DNA of 64,000 bases from NCBI RefSeq assembly GCF_018320785.1, contig NC_054869.1, positions 33,148,289 to 33,212,288 of the forward strand. Reading direction: 5' to 3'. This document shows, in pieces, positions 25,401-38,467 of this stretch. Made by a program: the position numbers and the translations under genes. The notes under the pieces were generated by a model that did not search any database, had not been told where the DNA came from, and was given only the letters and a program-made list of their open reading frames with translations. The stretch comes from Cheilinus undulatus. Its lineage: Eukaryota > Chordata > Actinopteri > Labriformes > Labridae. Numbering within the stretch: position 1 is the stretch's first letter; every line of letters begins with the position of its first letter.

Positions 25401-26758
25401 TCAACCCCAATGCTTTTCATTACTAACGGCTTTCTTGCTGCGCAACTGACGCCATTACGGCTCACCGGCGTCATCGGCTCACCGTTGGAATTATTGTCCC
25501 TGTAGATCCAACATGGCTGCCTGCGTGTGACAGTCTCTCCATGCCACCAACTGTAACCGTTGTTTTTGTGCCTTCAGGCGAAGATAGTGGGCAAAGTTTT
25601 ATGTACAGACGAATAATGAAACGCAAAGACTTTAAGCAGTGTACTCAAGTGGATGTGGTGTGTTAAATTAAAAGAAAAATACATACATTTTTGTAAAGGT
25701 CAATTAGGTGTCGATATACTTTATTTTAGGCCTGCAATATTGATCAGAACGTGTCATTAACTATTCAATCACACATACAAACCATTTATATTCAACTGTT
25801 ACAAAGTGATAAAATAGATTAGCCTACCTTCAATTATAGATATAATCCATTAAAGCTTCTCCTGTTTTAAAAGTAAAGTAAGTAAAGCAAACTGTGAAAA
25901 AAATCTATTTTTTGCCAGTAAATTTAATTTCACATTTATAATCTCGTTTATACACCATAGTTAAAACCTCCTCTGTTAAACATGCCTATAAAGCATGCTC
26001 TCACATAAAATGTGAATGCAGACTAACTATATAAATTAAAGCACCTCAAAGAACAATTGCTAGGATATTTCTAGTGTAAATTTGAATGAATATATTGTTT
26101 GCAATAGGGAAAGGGGTCTTTGTAACTCAAAATATTGCACGCATAATTCTATACATTTTTAACTTCAATATAACCAGTTGGTACTAATAATATCCTGAAA
26201 ATAATAGGCTTACACAAATTTGATGGAATTATCGGCAACTTTTTGTTTCGTAAACAACAAAATTACCTCTAAATCCTTTTATTACGCCATTAGTAACGTT
26301 TTTTTATGATTTACAGAAGGAGAGATCAACTCGATCAGGAGTGAAATGACAGTTTTTGATGGTCCAAAAAGATTATTTGATGTTAATAGGTAAGTTGTGA
26401 CAATTTTTTTTCATTCTCTCTCACATTCATCAATTCAAATTACTTCATTTACGCTTATTTGACATCTCTGACATTTAAAGTCACCAACTAACATCTGTTT
26501 TTTAATTTAATGTTATAAATCGGCATTTTATCCAGTACATATACCACAGACGAGTGAGGTAGCCTCCATGTCTGAGAAATCAATAACAAGCACTCTGACT
26601 CATCCAATCACTGCATTTGAGCTTCTTCGTACCCTTAACTCACCCCCTGTGCGCCCTTGCCCCCTCTCCAGCCCCCCTCTATTCATTGTAAATAACTGTT
26701 CAAACGCACAATGCGCTCTGGACCGCTTTATTCAGCCTCACAACTTCCCTGCGTTTCA

Positions 26759-26793
26759 ATTGGTCCTGTGAGGATGCGGTGAAAGCCGATTGG
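26759..26793 (+). promoter_or_regulatory. Twin reversed CCAAT boxes upstream of cldn5
   Basis: ATTGG occurs at 26759-26763 and 26789-26793, 30 bp apart, about 300 bp upstream of the cldn5 ATG. The spacing is near three helical turns, as seen with paired NF-Y sites. The surrounding DNA is GC-richer than the flanks, with a C-rich tract at 26818-26831. No convincing TATA box was found. The transcription start is unknown. Confidence 0.45.
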
Positions 26794-27087
26794 AGGAAAG
26801 TTTCTCCCCGAGCCCTCACACCCCCACCCCAACAGATATTCGTGGTCCGGTGCTACTGTGATTCCAGTTGTTTTCACATCTCCTCCACACTAACAAAGAG
26901 AGTCAGGGCTACTGTCTCTTTCATCTCAGAGTAAATGTGGTGAGTGACGCGCAACTAACGACCGACGCTCCTGTACAGCGGGGGGAGAAGAAGACACAAA
27001 GAGCAGAAAAACACCTTGCTCTGGAGAAGAGAAATAGGGAGACTTTGAAAAGCTTCTGGCGGACTTGATTGAACATAAAGAGCGAAA

Positions 27088-27735
27088 ATGGTGTCGGCTG
27101 GACTGGAGATCCTGGGACTATCGCTGTGCGTAATTGGCTCGCTCCTGGTGATGGTTTCATGCGGGCTGCCCATGTGGAAGGTGACGGCCTTCATCGAAGC
27201 CAACATCGTGGTGGCCCAGACAATCTGGGACGGCTTGTGGATGTCGTGTGTGGTTCAGAGCACGGGCCAGATGCAATGCAAGGTGCATGACTCTGTCCTC
27301 GCCCTCAGTCACGACCTGCAGGCTGCCAGAGCACTCACCATCATCTCCTCTGTGATGGGCGTGCTGGGGCTCATGGTTGTCATTGCTGGGGCGCAATGCA
27401 CAAACTGTATCCGCGCCGAGTACGTCAAAGCCCGGGTGGTGAACGCCGGAGGCGTCATCTACATCATCAGTGGTCTGTTTGTGCTCGTTCCACTCTGCTG
27501 GATGGCCAACAACATCATATCGGACTTCTACAATACGCAGGTGCCCCCATCCAAGAAGAGGGAGATCGGCGCGGCGCTTTACATCGGCTGGGCAGCCTCA
27601 GCGCTGCTGCTGATCGGAGGAGCGCTGCTGTGCTGCTCCTGTCCCTCCAGCGGGAACTCTGGATACTCTGTAAAGTACGCACCGACCAAGAGAGCGACGC
27701 AGAACGGGGACTATGACAAGAGGAATTATGTGTAG
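27088..27735 (+). CDS. cldn5: Claudin-5, complete, single exon
   Basis: Four-pass tight-junction protein, the main claudin of endothelial cells and the blood-brain barrier. The 215 codons compare with 218 in human CLDN5. Predicted membrane segments are at about 8-26, 82-102, 118-140 and 161-183. The claudin signature W-GLW-C-C is complete: W47, GLW 49-51, C54 and C64, followed by R81. Extracellular loop 1 holds VVQSTGQMQCKVHDSVLAL, typical of claudin-5. The C-terminus GDYDKRNYV ends in the PDZ-binding Tyr-Val. The ATG context is gcgaaaATGG, and no upstream in-frame extension is needed to give the family's usual N-terminus. There is no intron, as for mammalian CLDN5. The a or b paralogue cannot be decided here. 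It sits divergently to the septin promoter. Confidence 0.98.
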   Translation: MVSAGLEILGLSLCVIGSLLVMVSCGLPMWKVTAFIEANIVVAQTIWDGLWMSCVVQSTGQMQCKVHDSVLALSHDLQAARALTIISSVMGVLGLMVVIAGAQCTNCIRAEYVKARVVNAGGVIYIISGLFVLVPLCWMANNIISDFYNTQVPPSKKREIGAALYIGWAASALLLIGGALLCCSCPSSGNSGYSVKYAPTKRATQNGDYDKRNYV

Positions 27736-28600
27736 CTGTAACAAACAACAGGTGGTGCGTAAAAGTGACGTAGGAGCTTTTAAAAACAGTTTCTGACGGA
27801 CGTTCTTTTTTGCACCTGCTGTTTTTGTTTTGATAGAAATGTGAACTGAAAATCAATGGAAGCACCTCTGCTGTTTTTACACTGGCTCTTCCTTCAACAC
27901 ACTCGGACCGCATTTTCACAACTCTTTTTGTATCTACAGGAGATTAAAAATAAGACTATCATCAAGAGGTAGCTCACGACTAAAAGGAGTATCTTTGTTA
28001 GGTACCTGCTTTTGTAAGTCTTTAAAAAATATCATTAGCAGTTTGAATTGTTTACTGTTCTAAATACTGCAAAGTTTTTCTTTTCTAGAGGAACCACTGC
28101 TGTCGAATATTTACACTGTTCTTTTTACCTTAATGTGCATCGTCAGCACAAACTTGTACAGTAACTGAGAATGATTGCACCCCCACAAAGAACCATTTCC
28201 TTTAATGGAACTACGCCGACATGTTGAGGACTCCAACACTGACCGATAGCGAGAAAGAACGAAGAAGAAAAGTGCAGACAAAGCCCTAATAAATCTCGGA
28301 CTGGCTTTTGTGTTGTTTGAGACACGGAGACTTTTAAAAGTTTGCAGCCTGTTTTTGGACCTGTAGAGACGCTCATAGTGAATCTACAGGTCCCAGCATA
28401 GCAAAGTTACAGACCGTTATTTGGCTGCACTAAACACCTGCAACGTTTATGCATCATTATCAATGCAGGAATTCTTTAAAAACATTTTTAAGATGTTTTC
28501 TCTGTTGGTTTGTTGATGTAATGATTCATTATTCGTGTATATGAAGATGCAATATTGTTTCATGTTATTAAGATTAAACTGAGTATATTGTCTGACTTCT
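27736..28600 (+). other. cldn5: cldn5 3' UTR with poly(A) signals
   Basis: Non-coding sequence after the TAG stop. ATTAAA hexamers occur at 27943-27948 and 28573-28578; the second is followed by a T/G-rich stretch and is the likelier distal site. The UTR end is inferred. Confidence 0.5.
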
Positions 28601-29924
28601 GTAGTTAAAGTGTGTTCTTCAGCAAAACATCTGACACGTTGTGATGATCAGGAATGCCCTGCACGACTGTGCGTAATGCATGCCGTTCCCACCATGAATC
28701 CATAAACCCCCACGGCGGGAGAAAGTATTTTGGTTGGCCATAGAAATCCAGATGACAATACCCATTCAGCTAGAGTGGGGCTCTGCTGTTCAACTCACAA
28801 TACAGCACAACCCCCACCACCTCCACCCTTTCAGACCACCCCCACCCCTCCCCGTCCGCGGTCAATGAAAGGCGTCCAAATTGGAACTATGGAGAAGTTG
28901 CTCGAATCGTCTTCCTGCAAGTCACTCCATTCATTAGTCGTCAGAGCCTCATCTCTCTCCATCAGAAAAAAAAATAGATGGGCTTAAGGACAAAAGATTA
29001 CACACCATCACTTTGAGGCAATTAGTTTTTCCACAGCTGCCTCATTTATCCACGCTCTGGCGTTTAAAAAAGTTGTAGGCTATAATAAAGATATTTGAGA
29101 CATGGGATTTTTAAACTTGTGACACACTTACAAAAGACATTTCAGACCATGAGTAGCAGTCCTCTGATTTAAGACTGTGCCTGGATTACCAAAGCTTATC
29201 CATTCTTGTTTTGCTGGTCACATAAGAATCTTAGCCGGTCATATGCCCCTTTAAAGTTGAAAATATGGCCATACAGAAAGTCTGCATACAATCAGGGGAA
29301 TGTTTGATCACTGTAAATCCTCAAGGAAACTTCTGATGAAATGCCAATCTCTTATTTCTATTCTATAGTAAGTTACACTGTAAAACATCTGGTCATGATA
29401 GATTATTATCTAAGTTAGAGTCAGTGTTTATGCCACCTCAATGAGTGCAAGGTTGTTCAATTTACAGAAATGAGTCCATTCCAAGAAAAGCTCTGACAGG
29501 ATTGGGAATTTGTCACACGATGCATTGTCCTCCAGCGCACCTGTCTTATGAAAAATATGTGTGTAGCATTTCCTCCCTCATAATAATTCAACTGAAATTC
29601 AAAATGAGACAAAATGATACACCTTACTATAAAGTTGACCCAAAATAAATATATAGTTTTGACAACTTTATGAAATTGATACAGAACAGTGGTTACAGCT
29701 GTTGCCTCTCTCACTGAGTCCCAACAGCATGCAGTGCAAAATAAATAAGTGACAAAATCAGCTTAATTTCATTGGCTGCTTTTAGAGCGCTCTTACAGCC
29801 CAATTCAGAGTGATACGGGGCAGTTTTTACCCTGTTGCCTTATTGTCCTCTCTACTTCTTTTATTGATTTTGATGAGGAATAAGAAAAGAGTTGTGCCAA
29901 CAGATGAACTGACAGTCTCACATG

Positions 29925-30345
29925 GTCTCACCGGATGACTGGAAGTCATGGCAGAGGGTGAATATTCCTCTATTCCTCCCAGCATTGTGAGAATTCTCGC
30001 TACGCTCCGACTCGTCTCCTCGAACAGGCGTGCGTCTTTCAAACTCTATCAACTCCAAAACTTTGAATAGAAACACACCCAAAATGCTGCTGGGATTGAA
30101 GTTACCCATGTCCGCCATCTCCTGGTGTAAAGTGGTAACAGCGCAGACCTCCACCATTAGCCCTATCTCCCAAAAGTATAGAATCCTTTAAAAAATTCCT
30201 TGATCCAGACGGTGAACCGGTTCAGCCCCAAAATCGAATCAGTTCTTTCTTATGCCATTTCTGACATTTCCTGAAAATTTCATCAAAATCCGTCCACAAC
30301 CTTTTGAGTTATGTTGCTAACAAACTAACAAACCCACCTGATCAC
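29925..30345 (-). repeat. 'AAGGAGGTTATGTG' dispersed repeat, copy B
   Basis: The reverse complement matches copy C at 44082-44750 almost throughout: 'gttagcaacataactcaaaa', 'gaaattttcaggaaatgtc', 'caccaggag', 'cagcagcat', and 'cacaatgctgggaggaata'. Both copies hold a parallel reading frame with the peptide NAGRNRGIFTLC. The left part of the family (the aaggaggttatg head) is degraded here. Confidence 0.6.
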
Positions 30346-32159
30346 AAGGGAAAGATATCGTACTGTTGAAATATAAATGAATTAACCATTTAGAAGATTC
30401 AGTGTGGACAGTGAGCGTCTCATTGCTAGGACATGGTAGAAGGTAAATAAAAAAACAACTGAAATTTTTTCTGTGAACATTCCTCTCTTTGTTTAAGTTG
30501 ATGCAACTTCAACTTTTAAAGTTTAAACAACTGAATTGTTTTTACAGTGTAAATGTAGTAATCATGACTCCATAATTATGTTTTACAGCAGACTACATAG
30601 ACCCTTATAATTGTTGTCTTTAAAAAACAATCATAATTTAAAGTCTACCTACCTTGAGCTTATTTTGAAGCAGGTAGTCTTCATCAAAGGAGGGAGTTTC
30701 CCTTGTCATCATGGAGATTAATCCACATACAAACTCAGTAGCTGTCAGCATTTCATGAAAACATGACAGTTTTAGCACTTCTTATCTGTTTGGCGTACAC
30801 ATTTTAACATGAAAGGTCATTCTGGGCCCCCGAGTAAACAGAAATTTGACAGACAGATAGAACTGAACCTGTAATTCCAAGCATATTAGTTCATTTAAAG
30901 AGCAAACTCATCACTGTGGTAAATAAAAAAGTCAGCGTAACTTGAATTCATAGGCTCTTTTACCACAGGGCCAAGATATACTTTATAAATTAGTTCAATG
31001 ATTAGGAGGATTATTCAGAATGTAAGGATAAAACAACACAAAAAAAGTCTGATTGTCCAAAAGAATCCTTGGAGGGACCCCTGGACCCCTTGTGAGTTCA
31101 AGCTCCTCATACAGCCTAACTCTGTCTTCAAATAAAACAATTTTAGCAAGGTAAATAAACATATAATCAGTGAAATAGAGCGGTGGTTCTCAAAAGCTGG
31201 TCAAAAATTGTGCCTGAAAAAAAAAGTTTCATCAATAATGATGAAATGACGTCTCCTTGATTCGTCCTGTTTCTAACTGTCTGAGGTCCAAACTTCACTA
31301 TTTATCATTAAATTACTCTGACTGGTCAAAAAATTTCAGGAAAAATGGTAAGGGCAATCTCTTATTAAGGAGTTGATGAATGGTGGATTATGGTTGGTAA
31401 CATGGCATCAAATACTTTTGTAAAAGTCATGATTCTGGTATAACCCATACTGCAGATCTGTTTTTTAACATTTCTTACCTTTAGACGTGTTAAACTAGAC
31501 AACATTAGACGTGGAGACTTTCAGTCATGTTCTTTCTCAAATAAAATAAGATTAGCAGGCACTGCTTTCTGACATTTCTGTTATCCTGAGTGCTGCCTGG
31601 GTCTGGAAAAATGTCAGAAATACTTACAATAATGTGTGTCACTGATGCTTTTCAGTGTGAGGATCTAACTTAAAGTCACTGAAGAGACCTGAGGGCTGGT
31701 TAATAAAAGCCTTTATTTCCCTGATGAAGGCCTGTGAGGATGAAACATGTTGCCATGTTTATATGAGTCTGTAGCCCTGATGAAATTAACACCCTTTTTT
31801 TTTTTTTATCAATTATCTCCCTGAAGGCCTCAGATCTTTTCGGTTTCTTTAACTTTTTTTTTTTTTTTTTTTTGCCATTTTCTTAACTTATTTGAAAAGT
31901 GTTGCTAGTATTAAATTTAAGAATGGCAAACATTTTTCAAATCGGTCACATTTTGTATCAAGTTTTCTTCCCATGTTGTCTTTGTACTATTTTAAACATC
32001 ATGTAGGGATTCAGTGTGTTGAAAATATGTTCCTATCTATTTATCTCATTCTGTTTCCATTTACACTGTATGTTTTCTGTAAATGAGAATGTACACGAAC
32101 AACCAATTAGGGACCAATTAAGACATAACTGCTATAAGGGTTTAAGATTATGAAGCTTT

Positions 32160-32859
32160 TAGAGGTGGAAAATAAATTACATTCGGCCAAATTACTCAAT
32201 TGAGTTGTTTTTTTTCCTGCACTTGAATTTTTTTGAGTACATTTTGAAATCAATACTTTCATTTCTACTTTATTAAGTTTTAACCAGAGTAACTATACTT
32301 TTACTTGAGTATAATACTGTTGTATTTTTCCCGACTCTGTTGACAACACAGTAGCACATAGCAAGAAAATGATTCCAGCTGATTAATTTTGACTCCATTC
32401 TGAGTAAAACAGTCTTCAATGTTGGAGTTGTTTGACAATGTTGATCCACCAGAGTTATTTTAACTCTGTAAAGAGTCAAATAATCTAAGCTCTGCCCACT
32501 GTGACTATAACTCTGAAGGGATATGTGGCTGGAGTTCCCCATCATGCCCTTGGGCAGTGTGTTTAGCTGTGTTTTTTATGTGTCTAGCTGTGTTTGGGTG
32601 TTGCTTTTGTGCAGTAATCCATGTTGGAGGTCTTTTGCTCATGTTTCTGGTGGCTTCTGATGTGAGACACTTTTGCACCATGAGTGAAGTTATCCACTGA
32701 ATTAGAGTTACCTCCTGTGGTGTTAGGTGTTTCTAAAGGGCAGATCAAGCATGTTCTTCATCTCTTCTTTACTTTTACTTGAGTAGAATTATAAACCAGT
32801 ACTTTTGCTTAAATACATTTTAACTTGAGTACAGTATTTGTGTACTTTATCCACCTCTG
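32160..32859. mobile_element. hAT-like non-autonomous element with 8-bp target duplication
   Basis: The ends AGAGGTGGAAAA and TATCCACCTCTG form inverted repeats, and the flanks GAAGCTTT (32152-32159) and GTAGCTTT (32860-32867) match at 7 of 8 bases, as expected for a hAT target-site duplication. The interior repeats 'ttacttgagta' phrases near both ends and has no transposase. Confidence 0.65.
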
Positions 32860-33329
32860 GTAGCTTTACGATACAGATTAAGTGCAATATTTTTATGAGT
32901 CTGTCAGAGCACAGCTGAGAAAACTTTTGATTTTGTAATGGTGTCACAATGAAGTTAAAACATCTGTACAACTTGATAAAGTAATGATATTAGCAGAGAA
33001 AACTTAGATATTTGGTTTTGTGAGTCTTGCCCAGTGTTCCCAGTACAGTAGGCGTTCCCACTGTGGGGTCTGTATGGGTTTTTCTACACAAAGACCCTCC
33101 CTGAAGGGTCCAGTCTGGTCCGCCTCAGTGAGATGTTTTTGTGGGATTGTTAGTTCCACTTCTTTAGTCACCGCTCAGAGGGTGACGAAGCGCTGGGTGT
33201 GTGCGTGAGTAAGGGGTTAAGTGTGTGTGTGTGGAGGGAAAGTTGGAGTGGGGGTGCACCTTTAAAAAAGACCCTCATTCCAGTTTGGAGAGAAGCAAAT
33301 AGGGCCAGCAACGTCACTCAATGGGCGCT

Positions 33330-33369
33330 AGCCATGGTAACCAGCCAGAACCTGCAGTTGCCTGGCGAC
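33330..33369. promoter_or_regulatory. Two RFX X-box-like motifs
   Basis: The stretch AGCCATGGTAACC (33330-33342) and, 15 bp on, GTTGCCTGGCGAC (33357-33369) both resemble RFX binding sites (GTTRCC-type half sites). They lie in a GC-richer island in the cldn5-cdc45 interval, with CGTCA at 33312 and a TATA-like 'cctaataaaagg' at 33401. This could be an enhancer or an unrecognised promoter; there is no transcript evidence. Confidence 0.3.
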
Positions 33370-35465
33370 AAGAGCCTATAATGTGGTGGTATGGATGAGC
33401 CTAATAAAAGGCCTGGCTAGCAGACATTCCTGCAGGCACGGACACTCAGCCTATGCACAGCAGTCTTGAAGATGAAGGGGGGATTTACTCAAAGCCTGTA
33501 ATGGTTACTGCAAAAGAGCAATGACAGCAGAAACACATTTGTTTCATTTAAAGGGTTAAGCATTGAAATGAACACCAGAAACACAAACACTCTCTCTGGT
33601 TAAAGGAGGAGAAAACACTATAAAGAAATAAGAGATAAAATGTGTGCTGATATCACAAAAATGTCCAAAAGATGCAGATGACATAACGCCTAAAACAGCC
33701 AGCTTAACCTCTAAACTTGACCTCTCCCAGCCTGGCCTGGCGAGGGCCACATGGTTAAGGTCATGTCAGGAGTCTGTCAGGTTTTGAACGGATATCAGAT
33801 GAGCGCAGCAGCCAGAAAGGGAGGTGCGCTTTGGAGTGGGAGGTTGGCTTTGCAGGGGCGTAGTTTCTCATGACATGAACTTTGATCTCTGAATCTGGTG
33901 TCAGGTCAGGCAAGTCAAAAAAAAGTCACTTCCCTCAACTGACCAGGCATGATCTCATCGATGCAGAATCCCCCCGCCATCCCCACATCTGATAAGGGTC
34001 ACAACCCTCAGCCCTGTTCTCCTCACACAAGCAAATAACTCCAGATATAGGAATGTTTTTTAACAATTAATGGCATTTCACAAATGCATAAAATTCTAGA
34101 AAATGCTCCATGAGCAAACACCATGTTTTAACCCAACTTTACCTGGAATACTTCCAGCAGTGTTTGCTAACATACTTACTGTCATAAAAACGTTTCTGTG
34201 ACATGCATAAGCATGGTTTTCATGAACGTAAAGAAGCTGCTTTTTGCTTTTTACAGCCCACCAGTGTAGTCTTCATTCAGCTTTAATGCTGTAAATATAT
34301 CTGATTCACAAGCAGTGACATAAAGAAAAACACCTGTTTCAAAAAATGATGTCCCAATTCAGGGGCTGAATCCTTCGGAGGGAACATTTGATGGCCAATT
34401 CCATCAGTATCAAGATTCCATCAGTACCAACTTGTCTACTGTGTTAGATTTCTGCAGGGCTATTATGTTTTTACATCATGTCTTGCCTCCCGGGACAGCT
34501 GTCTGACAGGGCAACACTGTAAGGGGCATGTGAACAAGTAACTCAGGAACATTTCAGGGCAGGCTGTCCTGAAAAATTTCAGACGTTTTCAGCATGTCAT
34601 GGATTCTTAAAATACACCAAGGATGTAGCCGCGTACGTGAGTCAATAAATAATAGTCTTCTTACTCATTTCTTCATGAAGTGACCCATGCTTACATCAGA
34701 GCAGGCAGGTGCATGCAGTCGTCAGACATCCCAGCTGGATAGAGCTTACTCACTGATACTAAAGCCAGGAGCCAGCAGGTGGTAAAACGTGGAGGACAAA
34801 CGTGGCTTTGTCTAGACGGGTTAAAGACCCCGTGAGCCGTTTGTTTGAGAAACAATGAAAAGCCTGGTTAGAGGTAAGAGATGGAGATCAAACAGAAAAA
34901 AAGTCATTCTTTTCTGCAGCAAATATCCACAAAGTTTACAGCTTGGTGACTCACAGGTTTTTGTTGCAGGACCAGGCTTCCTGCGCAGCGGACAGCGGAA
35001 CAGGAAACAGGAAGGAACATGGAGGGTGTGGGAGAGGAGGACAGATGGATTGTGTGTGTGTGTGTGGGTGAGTGCATGAGGTTTGGTTATTGAGTTAAAC
35101 TACTGTAATACAGGTACAAGGGAACTCACGTGTCGGATAAAAACAACTGAAAAACTTTCGTTACTTTGTCCATTTTGATGCAAACATAAATAACTGTACC
35201 TCAGTGACAGCCAATGAAATAAATTTTTTATTTGATCAAAATCTGCTTTCACTGGTTCCATCTTTAGAGAATTTCTTTGGACTTTGTGAGGATTTGGAAG
35301 CTGGGGTACTCAAACCAGGACACTTCTTGCTATAAGGAGTCAACTTAAAAAAAACAGCACCTTCCATGCTGTCTTAACCAGCAGCCCCTGCCCACCATGC
35401 CACGGCCCGTACCGATCCATGGGTCATTTGGTACCGGTCACACAGAAAAAATAAAAATCTTTTTC

Positions 35466-36525
35466 TAGGGCTGTTAACATTAACATGTTAACACCTGTTA
35501 TTAATCTTGAAACCTTAATGCATTAAAAAAATAAAAATGCAATTTAATTATATGACGAAGTTTGACCACAACTTGCTCCCGTAGTCCTTACAGCGCAGAT
35601 GTTTATGTCCTTGAGGGGAAGAGGTAAGAGGCGGGTCAGACACTGCCAGCAGTGATGAGTGAGGAGACAGACCCAGGTCTGCTTAATGGCAATTTTCTCT
35701 TTAAAAAGCTGGTGAATGTTAGTTAAGATAAAACCAAAGCTGTGGGTACATGCTGCAGGGATGAACTGTCTTTACACTGTAGCACGAGTCTTAAGTACCA
35801 CCTTCGGGCAAAGCACCTCTTTGCTTATGTTAGCAAAGATGCTAACAACAACACGGGATCAAGCCACGGTCATACCACTCTCTTCAGCTGCTTCAGGATA
35901 GTTTTTTTTCTTCAGCTGCTCAGATGAATGCTGATAAGTGCTCCAAAACTTTGTAGCAAATCCTGTTTGTTAACAATATTAATCCACTGCAGAAATACAC
36001 AGAGGAATTGGTCAAATTGAAGTTAATTAGCGAACTTTATGAGCAAAAGTCAGAAAATACGACTTGTTCAGTTAAGCTCAGTAAATTAGATGACTGTATT
36101 CTATATGTTATGATGTGTTCAAATTTCACATAAAAATGGGAAAATTTAGTTTTTGATGAGAAACTTCAATACAGTGTGAATGTTTATATTTGAGGGATGT
36201 ACAATAGATGTGACAGATTTAATCATAGCTTTTTAACTCAAGCACTACTCATCTAAGATCACTTGTAGATTAAATATTTGCCCTTATTTTGTCTTTCCAC
36301 CAAACTACAGAAAGTATTGATAGTGGTATCGATAAGGACTCAGATCAGCCCTTTCATGCGCTGCACTTAGAATTAAAAGAATAAAAATGAACACACTTGA
36401 CAATAACAACCTTTAAAAATCTAAGAATATACTTCAACTATAAAAAATCTTGTGATTAATCATGATTAATCACAGCATAGTGATGTGATTAACTTGATTA
36501 ATCTTTTAATCGAGTAACAGCACTA
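35466..36525 (+). mobile_element. hAT-like transposon remnant with BED-finger relic
   Basis: The left end TAGGGCTGTTAACATTAAC and right end (reverse complement TAGTGCTGTTACTCGATTAA) are inverted repeats of a hAT type. Between them, at about 35757-35836, one frame reads CRDELSLHCSTSLKYHLRAKH, resembling the Cys-His end of a BED zinc finger of hAT transposases. The catalytic part is missing. Confidence 0.6.
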
Positions 36526-38313
36526 CTTCTTCACCTCCATTTTTCTGATTATCAGAGTTTTTTTTTTTTTTTTAATGACCAGATTCTCTTCCGTTATGTC
36601 ATCTGTCTGTGCCTTTTGACCTCCTGACACATGCCAAGACGCTTATCTCGGTCACATGATACACAAAACAGATACACAATGCGGAATTTGAGGGTCAAAA
36701 GAGATGCCAGTATATGATGTCAGCTATCCTTAACTGCCCTGTTATTGTAAGTTCAAGATTCCTCAAGGGTTATTACAGGTCAATACCCTTCAGTGAAGGT
36801 CATTGAAACTGCTGGGGACTAACAAACTTCCTCCCCTAACATAACCTTAATATTTATTGTAAGAACTGCCAAATATTTTCCAGAACTAAACAAGATTTAA
36901 ATTACCATGTGCAGTTTTAGACAAGCTTACAACAGTTTTACAACCACAGATGAGGTTTTTTCCTTACAGAATGATAAACGAAGCACACCGTGAAGGTTTT
37001 ATCTCAAAAATATGAGAGAGGAGAAGCCGACACAGGGAGTCTCGACTCCTTTTCATGCCTGTCTGAGTGAGATCATGTTTCCATACAGTACATCATCATA
37101 AGGAGGCCACTTTGAAGAGAAGAAAAAGAGACTTGTGATAACCTGCACTCATCCATCACACACAAACTCACATGGACAGTGTAGTGAGAGCAGACATCGT
37201 GTTGACTGACAGCCCTCTGCCGAGATGAAGAGGACGCCCAGTAGCATGAGGAATGTCTGGGTAGGATCAGGAGACATTGGTGTGGTAATCGAAGAATGTG
37301 ATGTCAGCTTCAAACAAACAAAAGAAAAAGAACACCCCCTACCATCGAGCAACTCAACCACTGACACTTCAGTGATCAGTTAAAGCTTAGTGGCACAGGT
37401 GTTATTGCTTTTAGCTGCTGACCTCACTGGTAATTTGGTCTTCCGAATTAACATGGGATATAAAAATCAGTGGCTGAGTACACAAACAGGATACTGTTGT
37501 TCCCACGCTAATTGCATCTTGCAGGGAAAAACCTGCCCTAATGCTCGAGTGTTTTTAACGTCTCTCTGAGCTCTTTTGACTCTGTGCATGAGAGCACAGT
37601 GTGCTTCTTAGAATGGATGTTGTAATGCATGTCGTCTAGTAAAAGGAGTCCAGCATGACTGAACCACCTACCACTGAGAACTGAAGAAAAGAACGATGAA
37701 GCTGCTGTGTTTAAGCCAATTTTAATTTGCCTCCAAGTGTCTTTTTAAACCTAAGTATACTTCAAACAACATACCAGCTGGGTTTTAGCACATCGTGTCT
37801 TAAGAAGCAAGTTGTGGTAAACACAGGAGAAGAAAGTTGATCACATCCTAAAAATGCCACATGTAACAGGTGGGTTATGGTACTTTTATTAATTGTAATT
37901 TGCTTGTACAAATGGGAAGAATGTTGTGTTCCAGTTGATCTTGGAACTCGGAAATGTCAAGGTGCCAGTCAGATATATCATCTTGAATGCCCTCTAAAGT
38001 TTGATTTCTGACTCAGAAACTCTGAGGCTCTCAGCACACCGAGTTACTAACTTGTAGTAACTGGATACAATCAGATTGGGCGTGAAGGAATTCCTAGCTT
38101 CAATTTCCAAGGTAAATGTAATACAGCTCAAGCACAACCACATTTCCAAAGAAAGGAAAGTGAAAGGTAGGTAGAAATAGATTGTGATGATTTGCAAAAT
38201 GATTACAAATTCAAAATGGGAAATTTTTCTCCCAAAACAATGACCCTTCTCAGTTTAAACATTTGACACATTTATAATGTTCATTTTTTTATATTTACTT
38301 TTTATATAAAGGG

Positions 38314-38466
38314 CCTATCAAAAGTATTCATCCCCTCGGATGTTTTACTCTTTTATTGACTTTATAAATTTATATTTACAAATTCTTCAGCCACATTCGA
38401 GGCACCTTTCAAAATGGGACATCCTTCAGGCACTGGATTTGTTCAGTTGGTAGAGCAGGCGCCAAT
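38314..38466 (+). repeat. Tc1 end fragment followed by a tRNA-like SINE head
   Basis: The stretch 38314-38400 resembles a Tc1-type end ('gggcctatcaaaagtattca'), of the same type as the element that starts at 38468. The stretch 38442-38463 reads 'ttcagttggtagagcaggcgcc', the A-box head of a tRNA-derived SINE. The SINE is cut off just before the Tc1 copy begins at a TA, which suggests the Tc1 copy inserted into it. Confidence 0.45.
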
Positions 38467-38467
38467 A

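Noticed and set aside
27515..27919. 134-codon open frame on the minus strand
   Set aside because: Antisense of the cldn5 coding sequence and 3' UTR; high-GC coding DNA readily leaves long shadow frames.
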